This document shows positions 1-9,063 of a stretch of 64,000 bases of DNA, one piece after another. The notes under the pieces are model-generated. The model worked only from the letters and a program-made list of their open reading frames with translations. It was not told the DNA's origin and did not search any database. The position numbers and the translations under genes are program-made. The DNA comes from Gordonia paraffinivorans NBRC 108238 (GTDB taxonomy: Bacteria > Actinomycetota > Actinomycetes > Mycobacteriales > Mycobacteriaceae). How positions within the stretch are numbered: position 1 is the stretch's first letter; each line of letters opens with the position of its first letter. The stretch spans positions 43,883 to 107,882 of the forward strand of contig NZ_BAOQ01000024.1 of assembly GCF_000344155.1 (NCBI RefSeq). Reading direction: 5' to 3'.

Positions 1-1
1 C

Positions 2-760
2 TCCCGGGTGATGGGTGTGCCGGCCGTCGACGGACCCAAGCTGGTGGACTGGACCAATCGGCTGACCAGCTCCGACCCGAGCGAGCAGGTGGATGCCGAA
101 GAGCTCGCCGCGGTCCGCGAAGAGGTGATGACCTACTTCGCCGACCTCACCGAGCAGCGTCGCCGCGAGCCCACCGAAGACCTGGTCAGCGTGCTGGCCA
201 ACGCCGAGATCAACGGCCGCCCGCTCACCTGGGACGAGCTGGCCGCCTATTACATCGTGCTGGTCGCGGCCGGCAACGAGACCGCCCGGCAGGCGGTCTC
301 CGGTGGCACCCTGCTGTTCGATCGTCATCCCGAGGCCTGGCAGGAGCTGATCGACGAGCCGGCCGGGCTGCGCGTGGCGATCGAGGAGATGCTGCGCTGG
401 GTGACCCCGGTGGCCGCGATGCGCCGCACCGCGCTGGAGCCGCTGACCATCGGCGACAAGCAGATCGCCGCCGGCGACAAGGTGGTGCTGTGGTTCTCCG
501 CGGCCAACCGCGACCCCGAGGTCTTCGAGAACCCGCATGAGTTCGACATCACCCGCTCGCCCAACGAGCACCTCACCTTCGGCTGGGGCATCCACTTCTG
601 CCTCGGGGCGCATCTGGCCCGGGCCGAGATCCGGTCGTTCTTCGCCGAGGTGCTGCGCCGTGGCCTGCGCTTCGAGGTGACCGGTGAGCCGGTTCGGGTG
701 AACCACAACATCTTCCGCGGCTGGAGCCACCTGCCGGTCCGTCTGCATCGGGTCGGGTGA
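2..760 (+). CDS. Cytochrome P450, C-terminal part (cut by window edge)
   Basis: Haem-thiolate monooxygenase; the open frame runs in from outside the window, so the N-terminal third is missing. Visible are the I-helix oxygen-binding stretch (AAGNETAR), the ExxR pair (EEMLRW), the meander, and the haem-ligand loop FGWGIHFCLGAHLARAE with the cysteine that binds haem iron. It closely resembles the second P450 of this window (27472-28677) in the same motifs, so the two are paralogues. The stop overlaps the next start (GTGA), so it is translationally coupled to an aldehyde dehydrogenase and a zinc alcohol dehydrogenase. This suggests it makes an alcohol that those enzymes oxidise. No ferredoxin is visible beside it here; it may use one encoded elsewhere in the island. 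Substrate unknown. Confidence 0.93.
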   Translation, partial: SRVMGVPAVDGPKLVDWTNRLTSSDPSEQVDAEELAAVREEVMTYFADLTEQRRREPTEDLVSVLANAEINGRPLTWDELAAYYIVLVAAGNETARQAVSGGTLLFDRHPEAWQELIDEPAGLRVAIEEMLRWVTPVAAMRRTALEPLTIGDKQIAAGDKVVLWFSAANRDPEVFENPHEFDITRSPNEHLTFGWGIHFCLGAHLARAEIRSFFAEVLRRGLRFEVTGEPVRVNHNIFRGWSHLPVRLHRVG

Positions 761-2244
761 CCGCGATGACGACGACCATGCAAGCGGCTGCGGCCGCCAC
801 CGACGCGGTCCGGATGAACTCGCTCTACATCGGCGGGCAGTGGCTCACCCCGGCCGGTCGGGAACTGATCCCGGTGCTCAACCCGGCCACCGAGGAGGTG
901 ATCGGCTCCATCGTCGACGCCGACGACAGCGACATCGCCGCCGCCTTCGCCGCGGCCCGCCAGGCGCTGCCGGAGTGGAGCGCGCTGCCGGTGAGCGAAC
1001 GCACCGCCTACCTGGACGCGCTGGCCGATGCGCTGCGCGACCAGGGCCAGCAGCTCGCCGTGCTGGCCACCTCGGAGATCGGGATGCCGCTGGCCGAGTC
1101 CCGCGGCGTTCAGGCCGCGCTGCCCGAGGCGGTGCTGCGCAGCACCGCACAGGCGGCGCGCGATCTGGACTGGGAGTATCAGGACGAGTCCGGCAGCACC
1201 GTGCTGCGCGAGCCGGTCGGGGTGGTGCTGGGCATCACCCCGTGGAACTTCCCGGTGCACCAGCTGGTCGCCAAGCTGGCCCCGGCCCTGGCCGCCGGCT
1301 GCACCATCGTGCTCAAGCCGGCCGAACTCACGCCGCTCAACGCCCTGTTCCTGGCCGCGCTCTGCGACCAGGTCGCAATCCCGGCCGGGGTGGTCAACCT
1401 GGTCACCGGCCGCGGCTCGACCACCGGCGAGAAGCTGGTTCAGAGCCAGGCCTACGACCTGGTCTCGTTCACCGGCTCGCTGGCCGTCGGCCGGCACATC
1501 GGCGCGGTGGCCGGCGACCGGGTGGTCCGGGCGACCCTGGAACTCGGCGGCAAGTCGCCGGCGGTGGTGATGGCCGATGCCGACCTGGAGGCCGCCGTCC
1601 GCACCACGGTGCGCAACTGCTTCACCAACGCCGGACAGAAGTGCAACGCCCCCACCCGGCTGATCGTGCCGGCCGAGCAGCGGGCCGCAGCGATGCAGAT
1701 CGCCTCCGCCGCCGCAGCCGAGTACCGGCTGGGCGATCCCCTGCAGGCGCAGACCACCATGGGTCCGCTGGCCTCAGATGTGCAGCGCGACAAGGTCCTT
1801 CGCTATGTGGACGGTGCCCGGGAACGCGGCGCGACGGTCGCCGGTGGGCGTCGCGCCGACCGTCCCACCGGCTTCTTCGTGGAACCGGCGGTCATCACTG
1901 ACGTCGCCGAGACCGACCCGGTGGTGCAGGAGGAGATCTTCGGCCCGGTGCTGGTGATCCTCGGCCACCAGGGCGAGGCCGACGCGATCCGGATCGCCAA
2001 CGACACCCCCTACGGACTGTCAGCCGAGCTGTGGTCGGCCGATCCGGCCCAGACCGCCCGGCTGGTGCGGGGCATCCGCGCCGGACAGGTGCGGGTCAAC
2101 GGGGTCCGCTCGCCGCATCCGCCGGTGGCGCCATTCGGCGGCTACAAGGCCTCCGGACTGGGGCGCGAGCTGGGCGCCTTCGGTCTCGAGGAGTACCTCG
2201 AGGTCAAGGCGGTACTGGGAACTTTCGAAGGAGAGGCGGGCTGA
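757..2244 (+). CDS. NAD(P)-dependent aldehyde dehydrogenase
   Basis: Oxidises an aldehyde to the carboxylic acid. The 495-aa product has the normal length of the family, with the TPWNFPVHQ substrate/cofactor motif, the general-base glutamate in LELGGKS (about residue 262), the catalytic cysteine in AGQKCNAP (about residue 296) and EEIFGPV near the C-terminus. The GTG start at 757 overlaps the P450 stop; ATGs at 766 and 778 are alternatives and no strong ribosome-binding site decides between them. It lies between a P450 and a zinc alcohol dehydrogenase, and its stop overlaps the start of the latter. This order suggests stepwise oxidation of a hydroxymethyl group to an acid that is then activated with CoA. 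Confidence 0.93.
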   Translation: MTAMTTTMQAAAAATDAVRMNSLYIGGQWLTPAGRELIPVLNPATEEVIGSIVDADDSDIAAAFAAARQALPEWSALPVSERTAYLDALADALRDQGQQLAVLATSEIGMPLAESRGVQAALPEAVLRSTAQAARDLDWEYQDESGSTVLREPVGVVLGITPWNFPVHQLVAKLAPALAAGCTIVLKPAELTPLNALFLAALCDQVAIPAGVVNLVTGRGSTTGEKLVQSQAYDLVSFTGSLAVGRHIGAVAGDRVVRATLELGGKSPAVVMADADLEAAVRTTVRNCFTNAGQKCNAPTRLIVPAEQRAAAMQIASAAAAEYRLGDPLQAQTTMGPLASDVQRDKVLRYVDGARERGATVAGGRRADRPTGFFVEPAVITDVAETDPVVQEEIFGPVLVILGHQGEADAIRIANDTPYGLSAELWSADPAQTARLVRGIRAGQVRVNGVRSPHPPVAPFGGYKASGLGRELGAFGLEEYLEVKAVLGTFEGEAG

Positions 2245-3320
2245 TGCGCGCTGCAGTGATCTGGGAGGCCGGTTCGCCGTTCGAGGTGCGCTCCGACGCC
2301 ACCCGCGACCCGGCCGGCCCAGGCCAGGTGGCGGTGCGGATCCGGGCCGCCGGGGTGTGCCAGACCGACATGTCGCTGGCCTCCGGTGCCTTCGGGCAGC
2401 CGATGCCGGTGGTGCTCGGCCACGAGGGCGCCGGTGAGGTGCTCGAGGTCGGCCCCGACGTGACCGGCGTCGCGGTCGGCGACCGGGTGCTGGTCACCTG
2501 GGTGCCGCCGTGCGGGCACTGCTACCACTGCGTGCGCCACGAGACCTATATCTGTGCCAACCGCAAGCGGTCCAGCGAGCAGGGCAACAGCTCGGGCCTG
2601 GCCGTCGGCGGCACTCCGGTTCAGGTGGGGCTGGGAACCGGGACCTTCGCCGAGGAGACGGTGGTCCCGGTCAGCGGCATCATCCCGCTGCCGGCCGACA
2701 TCCCCTTCGAGCTCGCGGCCCTGCTCGGCTGTGCGGTCCCCACCGGCTTCGGTGCCGCGGTCAACTCGGCCAAGGTGGTCCCGGGCGACTCGGTGCTGGT
2801 GATCGGTTGCGGCGCAGTCGGTCTCAGTTCCCTGCAGGGAGCCCGCATCGCCGGTGCGGCCGAGCTGGTCGCGGTCGATCCGCAGCCGGGCCGTCAGGAT
2901 CTGGCGCGGCGCTTCGGCGCCACCCACGCCTACGGACCGGACGACGATCCGCGCCAGGCGCTGACCGATTCGCCCGGCTTCGACGTGGTGATCGACGCGG
3001 TCGCGCATTCCTCGACCATCACCGCCGCCTGGCGGGCCGCGCGCCGCGGCGGGCGGGTGGTGATCGTCGGGGCCGGCCGGCCCGAGGACGTGGTGGAGCT
3101 GACCGCCCAGGAGCTGTTCCACGACGAGAAGCAGCTCATCGGCTCCTACTACGGCTCCTCCGACATGCAGCGTGAGCTGCCGCGCTTGGTCGCGCTGTGG
3201 CGGACCGGCCGGTTGAACCTCGACGGCATGGTCGACGAGGTCGTCGACCTCGAGGCCATCAACGAGGTGGCCGCCGGCCAGCGCGAAGGCCGCACCCTGC
3301 GCACCATGCTCCGACTCTGA
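2244..3320 (+). CDS. Zinc-dependent alcohol dehydrogenase (MDR family)
   Basis: Medium-chain dehydrogenase/reductase of 358 aa, predicted to oxidise an alcohol to an aldehyde or ketone with NAD-type cofactor. It shows the catalytic-zinc motif GHEGAGE, the four-cysteine structural-zinc loop (PPCGHCYHCVRHETYIC) and the Rossmann glycine motif in VIGCGAVG. The ATG overlaps the aldehyde dehydrogenase stop (ATGA), so the longer upstream reading frame was rejected. It is a paralogue of the minus-strand gene at 19008-20087: same length, same zinc loops, and the same block around GAGRP and ELFHD. That gene also lies next to an aldehyde dehydrogenase, so the ADH-ALDH pair is duplicated in the island. 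Confidence 0.93.
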   Translation: MRAAVIWEAGSPFEVRSDATRDPAGPGQVAVRIRAAGVCQTDMSLASGAFGQPMPVVLGHEGAGEVLEVGPDVTGVAVGDRVLVTWVPPCGHCYHCVRHETYICANRKRSSEQGNSSGLAVGGTPVQVGLGTGTFAEETVVPVSGIIPLPADIPFELAALLGCAVPTGFGAAVNSAKVVPGDSVLVIGCGAVGLSSLQGARIAGAAELVAVDPQPGRQDLARRFGATHAYGPDDDPRQALTDSPGFDVVIDAVAHSSTITAAWRAARRGGRVVIVGAGRPEDVVELTAQELFHDEKQLIGSYYGSSDMQRELPRLVALWRTGRLNLDGMVDEVVDLEAINEVAAGQREGRTLRTMLRL

Positions 3321-3353
3321 CCTCCGGGTCGAACCGACAAAGGACCAGCCCTC

Positions 3354-5513
3354 ATGAGTGACCATCCGACCCCTCGCCGGCGGCCGACGCACGACGCCAT
3401 GGCCAGCCTGCTCCGGCCGCAGCGCATCGCGCTGGTCGGCGCCAGCGACAAGAATCTGTTCTCCCGCCGGGCCTTCGCCCAGCACAGCCGGCTCACCGGT
3501 GCCCGCCCGATCACCCTGGTCAATCCCCGGACCCCCGTGGTTCACGGGGAGTCGACGGTGACCTCGTGTCAGGAGATCGAGGGCGGCATCGACTGCGCCT
3601 TTCTGCTGACTCCGCAGGCCGCCACCGTCGACGCACTGCGCGATGCCGCGGCCGGCGGTGCCCGGGCCGCGGCAGTGCTCAGCCAGGGCTGGGCCGAGGA
3701 CGGCGAGACCGGCCGGGCCGCACAGGCCGAGCTGGTGGCGGTGGCCGAAGAGCTCGGCGTGGTCCTGCTCGGTCCCAACCACCTCGGCTTCGCCAACCTG
3801 TGGGACCGGATCGCGATGTGCGCGCTGGGCCTGGACATGCCGATCGAGCCCGGCCCCTTCGCGCTGATCACCCAGAGCGGCGCAGTGGGCTCCTCGCTGG
3901 TCGGCTACGCCGCCCGCAACGACGCCCGGTTCAGCTATGTGGTGACCACCGGCAACGAGTCGATGGTCACCGTCGCCGACGTGCTCGACTTCGTCGTCGA
4001 CGACGAGAACACCAAGGCCATCGGCATCTTCGCCGAGACCATTCGGGACCCGGAGCTGTTCCGGACCGCCGCGCGCCGGGCCGCCGACCGCGGCAAGGCG
4101 ATCGTGATGCTCAAGGTCGGTGCCTCCGAGCTCGCCGCCGAGACCGCCAAGGCCCACACCGGTGCCCTGGTGGGCGACGACCGGGTGATCGACGCCGTGT
4201 TGCGCCAGGAGGGCGTCATCCGGGTCACCTCGGTGGAGGACCTGATCAACACCGGCATGCTGTGCGCCCACACCGGCCCGCTGCGCCGGCCGGGCATCGC
4301 GGTCATGTCGGTCTCCGGCGGCGCCTGCGACCTCATCGCCGATCAGGGCTCGGCGGCCGGGCTGCCCTTGTCGGCCATCTCGGCGGAGACCGCGGCCAAG
4401 CTCGAAGCCGTGCTGCCGCCGTCGGCGCATCCGCAGAACCCGCTCGACGTGACCGGTGCCGCGGCCACCCGCCCCGAGGTCTGGCGCGGCGCCTTCGAGG
4501 CGCTGGCCGGCGAGCCCGAAGTGGGTCTGATCGGAGCGGTCACCTCGTTGCCCACCGACGGCGAGCCGCAGCGGGTGGACACCTTCCGCGCGGTCGCAGA
4601 GGCGATCGCGGCCACCGGGGTGCCCGGCGCACTCCTGCCGCAGATCGATCAGCCGCAGTCCGAGGCGGTGCGGCAGGCCAAGGCCGACACCGGCATCGCG
4701 ATCGTGATGCCGGGCGTGGAGCGCTTCGTACGGGCCGCTGCCGGGTTGTCCCGCTGGTCGTCCTGGCTGCAGGAGCGCGCCGCGACTGCTTCTCGCCCGA
4801 GCGACCACAGCAGTAGTCGCGTCGCCGAGAACCGGTCGCTAGACCTGGCGCTCACCGGGTCCGGACCGGTCAGTGAAGCCGCGGCGCGAGGGCTGCTCAC
4901 CGGGGCGGGAGTGGACTTCGTCCCGGCGACGCTGGTCAGCTCGCGCGAAGACGCTCTCGCCGCGGCGGCCGGCTTCGGCGGCCCGGTGGTGCTCAAGATG
5001 TCCTCCCCGCAGGTGGCGCACAAGACCGAGATCGGCGGGGTGGTCCTGAACCTCGACGGCGCCGAGGCGGTGGGGGCGGCCTACGACCAGCTCGTCGCCC
5101 GCGCCGAGGCGGCCGGAGTGACGCTCGACGGCGTCTTGGTGAGCCCGATGCGTACCGGCGGAGTGGAGCTGCTGGTGGGCGTCACCCGCGACGACGACTG
5201 GGGGCAGGTGCTGGCGGTCGCGCTGGGCGGGGCGATGGTCGAACTGCTCGACGACAGCGCGCTGCGGGTGCTGCCGGTCTCGCGCAACGACGTGGCCACC
5301 GCGATCACCGAACTGCGCGGCTACCCGCTGCTCACCGGTTTTCGCGGCAGCAAACCGGCCGACCTCGACCGGGTCGTCGACACGGTGCTGCGGGTGGCCG
5401 AGGTGGCCCAAGCGCTCGGCGACGCGGTCGAGGCCGTGGAGATCAATCCGCTGCTGGTCGACGGCGACCGGGTCGAGGCCCTCGACGCTCTGATCACCCG
5501 GGCCGAGCCGTGA
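3354..5513 (+). CDS. NDP-forming acyl-CoA synthetase (acetate-CoA ligase family), fused subunits
   Basis: Makes an acyl-CoA from a carboxylate, CoA and ATP through a phosphohistidine intermediate, with no AMP release. The 719-aa chain has an N-terminal CoA-binding Rossmann part (ALVGASDKN), succinyl-CoA-ligase-like domains with the phosphohistidine region AKAHTGALVGDD (about residue 265), and a C-terminal ATP-grasp half (PVVLKMSSPQ, then VEINPLLV). This is the alpha-beta fused form common in bacteria. The ATG follows AAAGGA with suitable spacing. Its position directly after the alcohol and aldehyde dehydrogenases suggests that it activates the acid they produce. Acyl specificity cannot be read from sequence. 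Confidence 0.9.
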   Translation: MSDHPTPRRRPTHDAMASLLRPQRIALVGASDKNLFSRRAFAQHSRLTGARPITLVNPRTPVVHGESTVTSCQEIEGGIDCAFLLTPQAATVDALRDAAAGGARAAAVLSQGWAEDGETGRAAQAELVAVAEELGVVLLGPNHLGFANLWDRIAMCALGLDMPIEPGPFALITQSGAVGSSLVGYAARNDARFSYVVTTGNESMVTVADVLDFVVDDENTKAIGIFAETIRDPELFRTAARRAADRGKAIVMLKVGASELAAETAKAHTGALVGDDRVIDAVLRQEGVIRVTSVEDLINTGMLCAHTGPLRRPGIAVMSVSGGACDLIADQGSAAGLPLSAISAETAAKLEAVLPPSAHPQNPLDVTGAAATRPEVWRGAFEALAGEPEVGLIGAVTSLPTDGEPQRVDTFRAVAEAIAATGVPGALLPQIDQPQSEAVRQAKADTGIAIVMPGVERFVRAAAGLSRWSSWLQERAATASRPSDHSSSRVAENRSLDLALTGSGPVSEAAARGLLTGAGVDFVPATLVSSREDALAAAAGFGGPVVLKMSSPQVAHKTEIGGVVLNLDGAEAVGAAYDQLVARAEAAGVTLDGVLVSPMRTGGVELLVGVTRDDDWGQVLAVALGGAMVELLDDSALRVLPVSRNDVATAITELRGYPLLTGFRGSKPADLDRVVDTVLRVAEVAQALGDAVEAVEINPLLVDGDRVEALDALITRAEP

Positions 5514-5530
5514 CGATGAAAGGCGACACC

Positions 5531-6601
5531 GTGACCTCGATTCCCGCCGATCCGGCGACGCTCGAGCAGCTCGAGGCAGCCCTGCACGCCGGCGGCTCGG
5601 CCCTCGGCGCGCGCCTGGCCGGTGCCGAACTGACCCCGGTGGGTTCCGGGGCCATGGCCGACACCTTCAAGGTACGATTGACCTGGGACGTAGCCCGGAC
5701 CGGCCCGACCGGACTGATCGTCAAACAGCCCGCCGGCGACAGCACCGCCGCGACCACCGCCGCCTCGCTCGGCGCCTACGAACGCGAGGCGCGATTCTAC
5801 AGCGAACTGGCCCCACGCACCCAGGTGCGGGCACCCCGGCTGTACGGCGTGATCGATCGTGCCGGGACGGGGGCTCCGGACACGGTCCTGCTCGAAGACC
5901 TCACCGCACGACATCGCCCCGGCGACCAGCTCCGGGAGATGCCCATCGAAGAGCTCGACCGGGCGCGGCATCAACTCGCGCTGCTGCAGGCACCGTTCTG
6001 GGAGAACTCCGCCACCGCGGAACTTCCCTGGCTGCACCGCCGACTGGGGGTGCCGATCCCGAGCATCCTGGAACGGATGGAGCGTTCCTGGCACTCGGTG
6101 ACCGACACCATAGCGGCCGATCTGCCCGCCGACGAACGCAAGTGCATCGACCGGTTCGTCGGATCGGCGGCCGACTGGGCGCAGCTCAACCCAGGGCCGC
6201 AGACCCTGGTCCACCACGACCTGCGAGCAGACAATCTGCTCTTCGGGGAGGGCGAGATCGTCCTTATCGACTGGCAGACCATCGGCTGGGGATCGGCGAT
6301 GTTCGACTACGCCTACCTCATCGGTACCTCGCTGGAGGTCGAGACCCGGCGCCGGCACGAAGCCGAACTGCTCCGGCGGCACGTCGCCGACCTGCAGGAA
6401 CTCGGCGTCGACTGGACCGAGTCCGAAGCGCAGGACATCTACCGGTGGGCAGCGTGTGCGGTGCTGATGATGCTGGTGCCGCCCATCAGCTCGGTGAAGT
6501 CCAATCCTCGGATGGTGACGATGTTCCGCCGGATGCTGAGCCTCGGCGCCCGCCAGGCGCTCGATGCTGGCTCCCTCGACCTGCTCGACTCGCGCTTATG
6601 A
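5531..6601 (+). CDS. APH-type phosphotransferase 1 (small-molecule kinase fold)
   Basis: Protein of the aminoglycoside-phosphotransferase/choline-kinase fold, about 356 aa. The catalytic loop HHDLRADNLL and the metal-binding IDWQT are both intact, so it is probably an active kinase. Family members beside CoA-metabolism genes include LvaA of levulinate catabolism and the kinase domain of ACAD10/11, which phosphorylate a hydroxyacyl group; a similar role here is inference. GTG 5531 was chosen because AAAGG precedes it; GTG 5510 (overlapping the upstream stop) or ATG 5516 would add a few residues. It is followed by the swivelling-His fusion protein. Three other APH genes occur in this window. 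Confidence 0.88.
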   Translation: MTSIPADPATLEQLEAALHAGGSALGARLAGAELTPVGSGAMADTFKVRLTWDVARTGPTGLIVKQPAGDSTAATTAASLGAYEREARFYSELAPRTQVRAPRLYGVIDRAGTGAPDTVLLEDLTARHRPGDQLREMPIEELDRARHQLALLQAPFWENSATAELPWLHRRLGVPIPSILERMERSWHSVTDTIAADLPADERKCIDRFVGSAADWAQLNPGPQTLVHHDLRADNLLFGEGEIVLIDWQTIGWGSAMFDYAYLIGTSLEVETRRRHEAELLRRHVADLQELGVDWTESEAQDIYRWAACAVLMMLVPPISSVKSNPRMVTMFRRMLSLGARQALDAGSLDLLDSRL

Positions 6602-6681
6602 CCCGCCCACTGACTTTCCGCACCTGATGAAGAACGTTCGTGCCCAGACCCCTCAGCCATCACTTTGACAAGGAGAATCCC

Positions 6682-9063
6682 ATGACCACCCGCGAACCCG
6701 TCGTCGCCGATTCCTCTACCTTCGAAACCGTCGGCAAGGGGCTCACCGTCTACGAGAGCGACGACCTTGTCGTCGGTCGCGCCAAGTGGCTCGAAACCCC
6801 CGAAGACGTCATCTCTTTCGTCGAGAGTGGTGAGGACGTCAGCGACGTCATCGTCATCGCCCGTGGCGGCACCACCACCTTCCTGGCGATGGCGCTCAAC
6901 GCCGGCGTACGCGGTGTCATCACCCTGCAGGGCGCGCCGGAGAGCCACCTCGGCATACTCAGCCGTGAATACGGCATCCCCTGCATCATGTCGGTGGTCT
7001 TCGAACGCGGCGTACGCACCAGCCGCGGCGAGACCATCCCGGCCGACGGAGTGCAGTTGAAGCTGGACATCTCGTCCCGGCCGGACGGCATCGTCTCAGT
7101 AGAACCCGGTGCTCCCGTGGATGATTCACCTGAGAATACCGATTCCAGCGGTGGTATGACCCCGGAACAGATGGCGCAGATCCAGGCACTCTTGGCCAAG
7201 TTCCAGGGCGAGGTGCCGCCGGGCCTGGAGGGCGACGCGATGATGCGTCAACGTCTCCGGTCCAACGTGCTCGACCTCGATGACCCGGAGTATAACCGGG
7301 AACTGAGCATCGACGAGACCAACGACGTGCTGCGCTACCTCGCCTGGAACGAATGGGACGCGCTGGCCGCCCGCGCCACCGAGGGCGAGTCCGGCCTGAT
7401 CCCGCGCCAGGAGTACGAGGCGATGGGCATCATGGACAGCTGGTTCCACCATCCTTTGTGGCTCAATGCGATTCAGGATCGCGTGGGCCCCGAGGGCATG
7501 ACCGAGATCGCAGCGCGGGCCAAGAACGAGATCGGCACCAAGATCAACCTGCTGCACATCTGGGCCTGTGCCAGCGCGTCGAGCTTCGGCAGGGGAATCG
7601 CCCTGGAACTCAAGCTGCACGACTTCGACTACCGGACCAGCGTGCTGCCCGAGGCGATGTCGACGGTGCGCCGGATGTACAAGGGCATCTGGGGCTCGGG
7701 TCCGATGTTCTCCTCGATGCGGGACTACCGGGCGCCGATCCTGGACTCCGCCTGGATCGACCGTTTTTCATCTGATCGGATCGAGATCACCGGGGACGCC
7801 GAACGCTCCACCTTTCAGCGGTTCAACGGTGCGCTGGAGTTGCTCGGCTTCCTCGTCCACTTCGACAACCGACTCGGTCTCGGCGACAGTGGCCCGTACC
7901 CGACCGAGGACGGTGGTTTCGTCTTGGTCCGCGACCTGTTCATCAATGAACCGGCCTATGAATGGTCCTCGACCACCGAAGGTCTGCCGCACGCGGTGAC
8001 CATCGCGATGTTCTTCGACGCCGACTCCGGCCTCAAGGTACGGGTGCAGGACCTGTCGACGATGTTCAGCGACCCGGCCAACTACCTGCCCCACGTCAAG
8101 GGCGTGGCGGTGTACGCCCGAGACAGGTGGGACACCCCGATGAGCGAGTTGAAGACCCTGTCGCTGTCCGACATGGACGACATGCGGGCCCGCGGCGAGG
8201 CCAGCTCGGAAGCGCTGTACAAGCACATCGCCTCGATGAGCCAGGAGGAGAAGGTGATGGCCGGCGCGGTCGTCTACGCGTCCGGCTTCGTACTGCCCTT
8301 CGCACGGGCGGCCGGCATGGTCGACGAGCTGATCGCCGAACACGGCTTCATGAGCGTGCACCCGGTGCCCACCGCCAGCTACGAGACCATCGTCAGCGGG
8401 GTGGCCGGCGAGATGATCCCTCGCCTGTTCCTCACCGGGACCTGGGCAAACGAGGTGCCGCCGAGCAGCGGTGACACCGTGGCCAGTGCCGACGGCGAGT
8501 TCGAGGTGCTGCACGCCACCCGGGTGCGCGGTTTCGCCACCGCCGAGCAGATCGCGGCCAGCACCGGCCTGGCGGTCTCGCTGATCGAGCAGCGGCTCGG
8601 CGAGGCGGCCGAGTCCGGCTTCGTCAAGCAGCTCACCGGCCGCATCGCCGGTGCCCGGCTCACCCCGGCCGGCCGTGCGCGGCTGCTGCTCCTCACCGAG
8701 AAAGAGGTCGGTGAAGCAGAACGGGCGGGTTTGGCCAGGGCGTACGACGCCTTCCTGGCGCCCAACCGCGAGTTCAAGGCGCTCACTACCCAGTGGCAGT
8801 CTGACAAGGATCTCGATAGGGTTCTGGCCGGTCTCGACCGGATCCACGGGGAGGTGGAGCGGATTCTCGGCGATGCCTCGGCGTCGTCGGCGCGGTTCGG
8901 CAACTACCAGAGACGTTTCGACGACGCTTTGGCCCGGTTCCGGGGCGGCGACGAGAGCGCGCTGGCGAGGCCTATGTCAGAGTCGTATCACGACGTGTGG
9001 ATGGAACTGCACGAGGATCTGCTGGCCACCCTCGGCCGTCAGCGCGGCGACCATGACGAGTAA
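6682..9063 (+). CDS. Swivelling-His (PEP-utiliser mobile) domain fused to unknown domain and winged helix
   Basis: 793-aa three-part protein. Residues ~20-140 form a PEP-utiliser mobile domain: RGGTTTF, then GAPESHLGILSREYGIPC, with the expected phosphorylatable histidine at residue 89. Residues ~170-600 are an uncharacterised domain homologous to the stand-alone gene at 26114-27439; shared blocks are GESGLIPRQEYE, EIGTKIN, a DTGPYP/DSGPYP segment and DTPMSEL. Residues ~610-680 look like a winged helix (STGL...VKQLTGR...LTPAGRARL), then a helical tail. No ATP-grasp and no PEP-binding barrel are present, so phosphate must come from a partner; the dikinase-like protein at 22780-24378 is the obvious candidate. 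ATG 6682 was chosen over GTG 6640 because AAGGAG lies just upstream. Inferred role: phosphoryl transfer to a small-molecule acceptor held by the middle domain, or a phospho-regulated regulator. Confidence 0.85.
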   Translation: MTTREPVVADSSTFETVGKGLTVYESDDLVVGRAKWLETPEDVISFVESGEDVSDVIVIARGGTTTFLAMALNAGVRGVITLQGAPESHLGILSREYGIPCIMSVVFERGVRTSRGETIPADGVQLKLDISSRPDGIVSVEPGAPVDDSPENTDSSGGMTPEQMAQIQALLAKFQGEVPPGLEGDAMMRQRLRSNVLDLDDPEYNRELSIDETNDVLRYLAWNEWDALAARATEGESGLIPRQEYEAMGIMDSWFHHPLWLNAIQDRVGPEGMTEIAARAKNEIGTKINLLHIWACASASSFGRGIALELKLHDFDYRTSVLPEAMSTVRRMYKGIWGSGPMFSSMRDYRAPILDSAWIDRFSSDRIEITGDAERSTFQRFNGALELLGFLVHFDNRLGLGDSGPYPTEDGGFVLVRDLFINEPAYEWSSTTEGLPHAVTIAMFFDADSGLKVRVQDLSTMFSDPANYLPHVKGVAVYARDRWDTPMSELKTLSLSDMDDMRARGEASSEALYKHIASMSQEEKVMAGAVVYASGFVLPFARAAGMVDELIAEHGFMSVHPVPTASYETIVSGVAGEMIPRLFLTGTWANEVPPSSGDTVASADGEFEVLHATRVRGFATAEQIAASTGLAVSLIEQRLGEAAESGFVKQLTGRIAGARLTPAGRARLLLLTEKEVGEAERAGLARAYDAFLAPNREFKALTTQWQSDKDLDRVLAGLDRIHGEVERILGDASASSARFGNYQRRFDDALARFRGGDESALARPMSESYHDVWMELHEDLLATLGRQRGDHDE

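Noticed and set aside
2142..4808. Very long minus-strand open frame (888 codons) opposite the alcohol dehydrogenase and acyl-CoA synthetase
   Set aside because: High-GC shadow frame: low-complexity H/R/G/A/D composition, no motif, and it lies opposite two clearly conserved genes.
5531..6601. Antibiotic-resistance function for the APH-type kinases
   Set aside because: The fold is shared with many metabolic kinases. Four copies embedded in catabolic operons and the resemblance to LvaA/ACAD10-type enzymes make aminoglycoside resistance unlikely.
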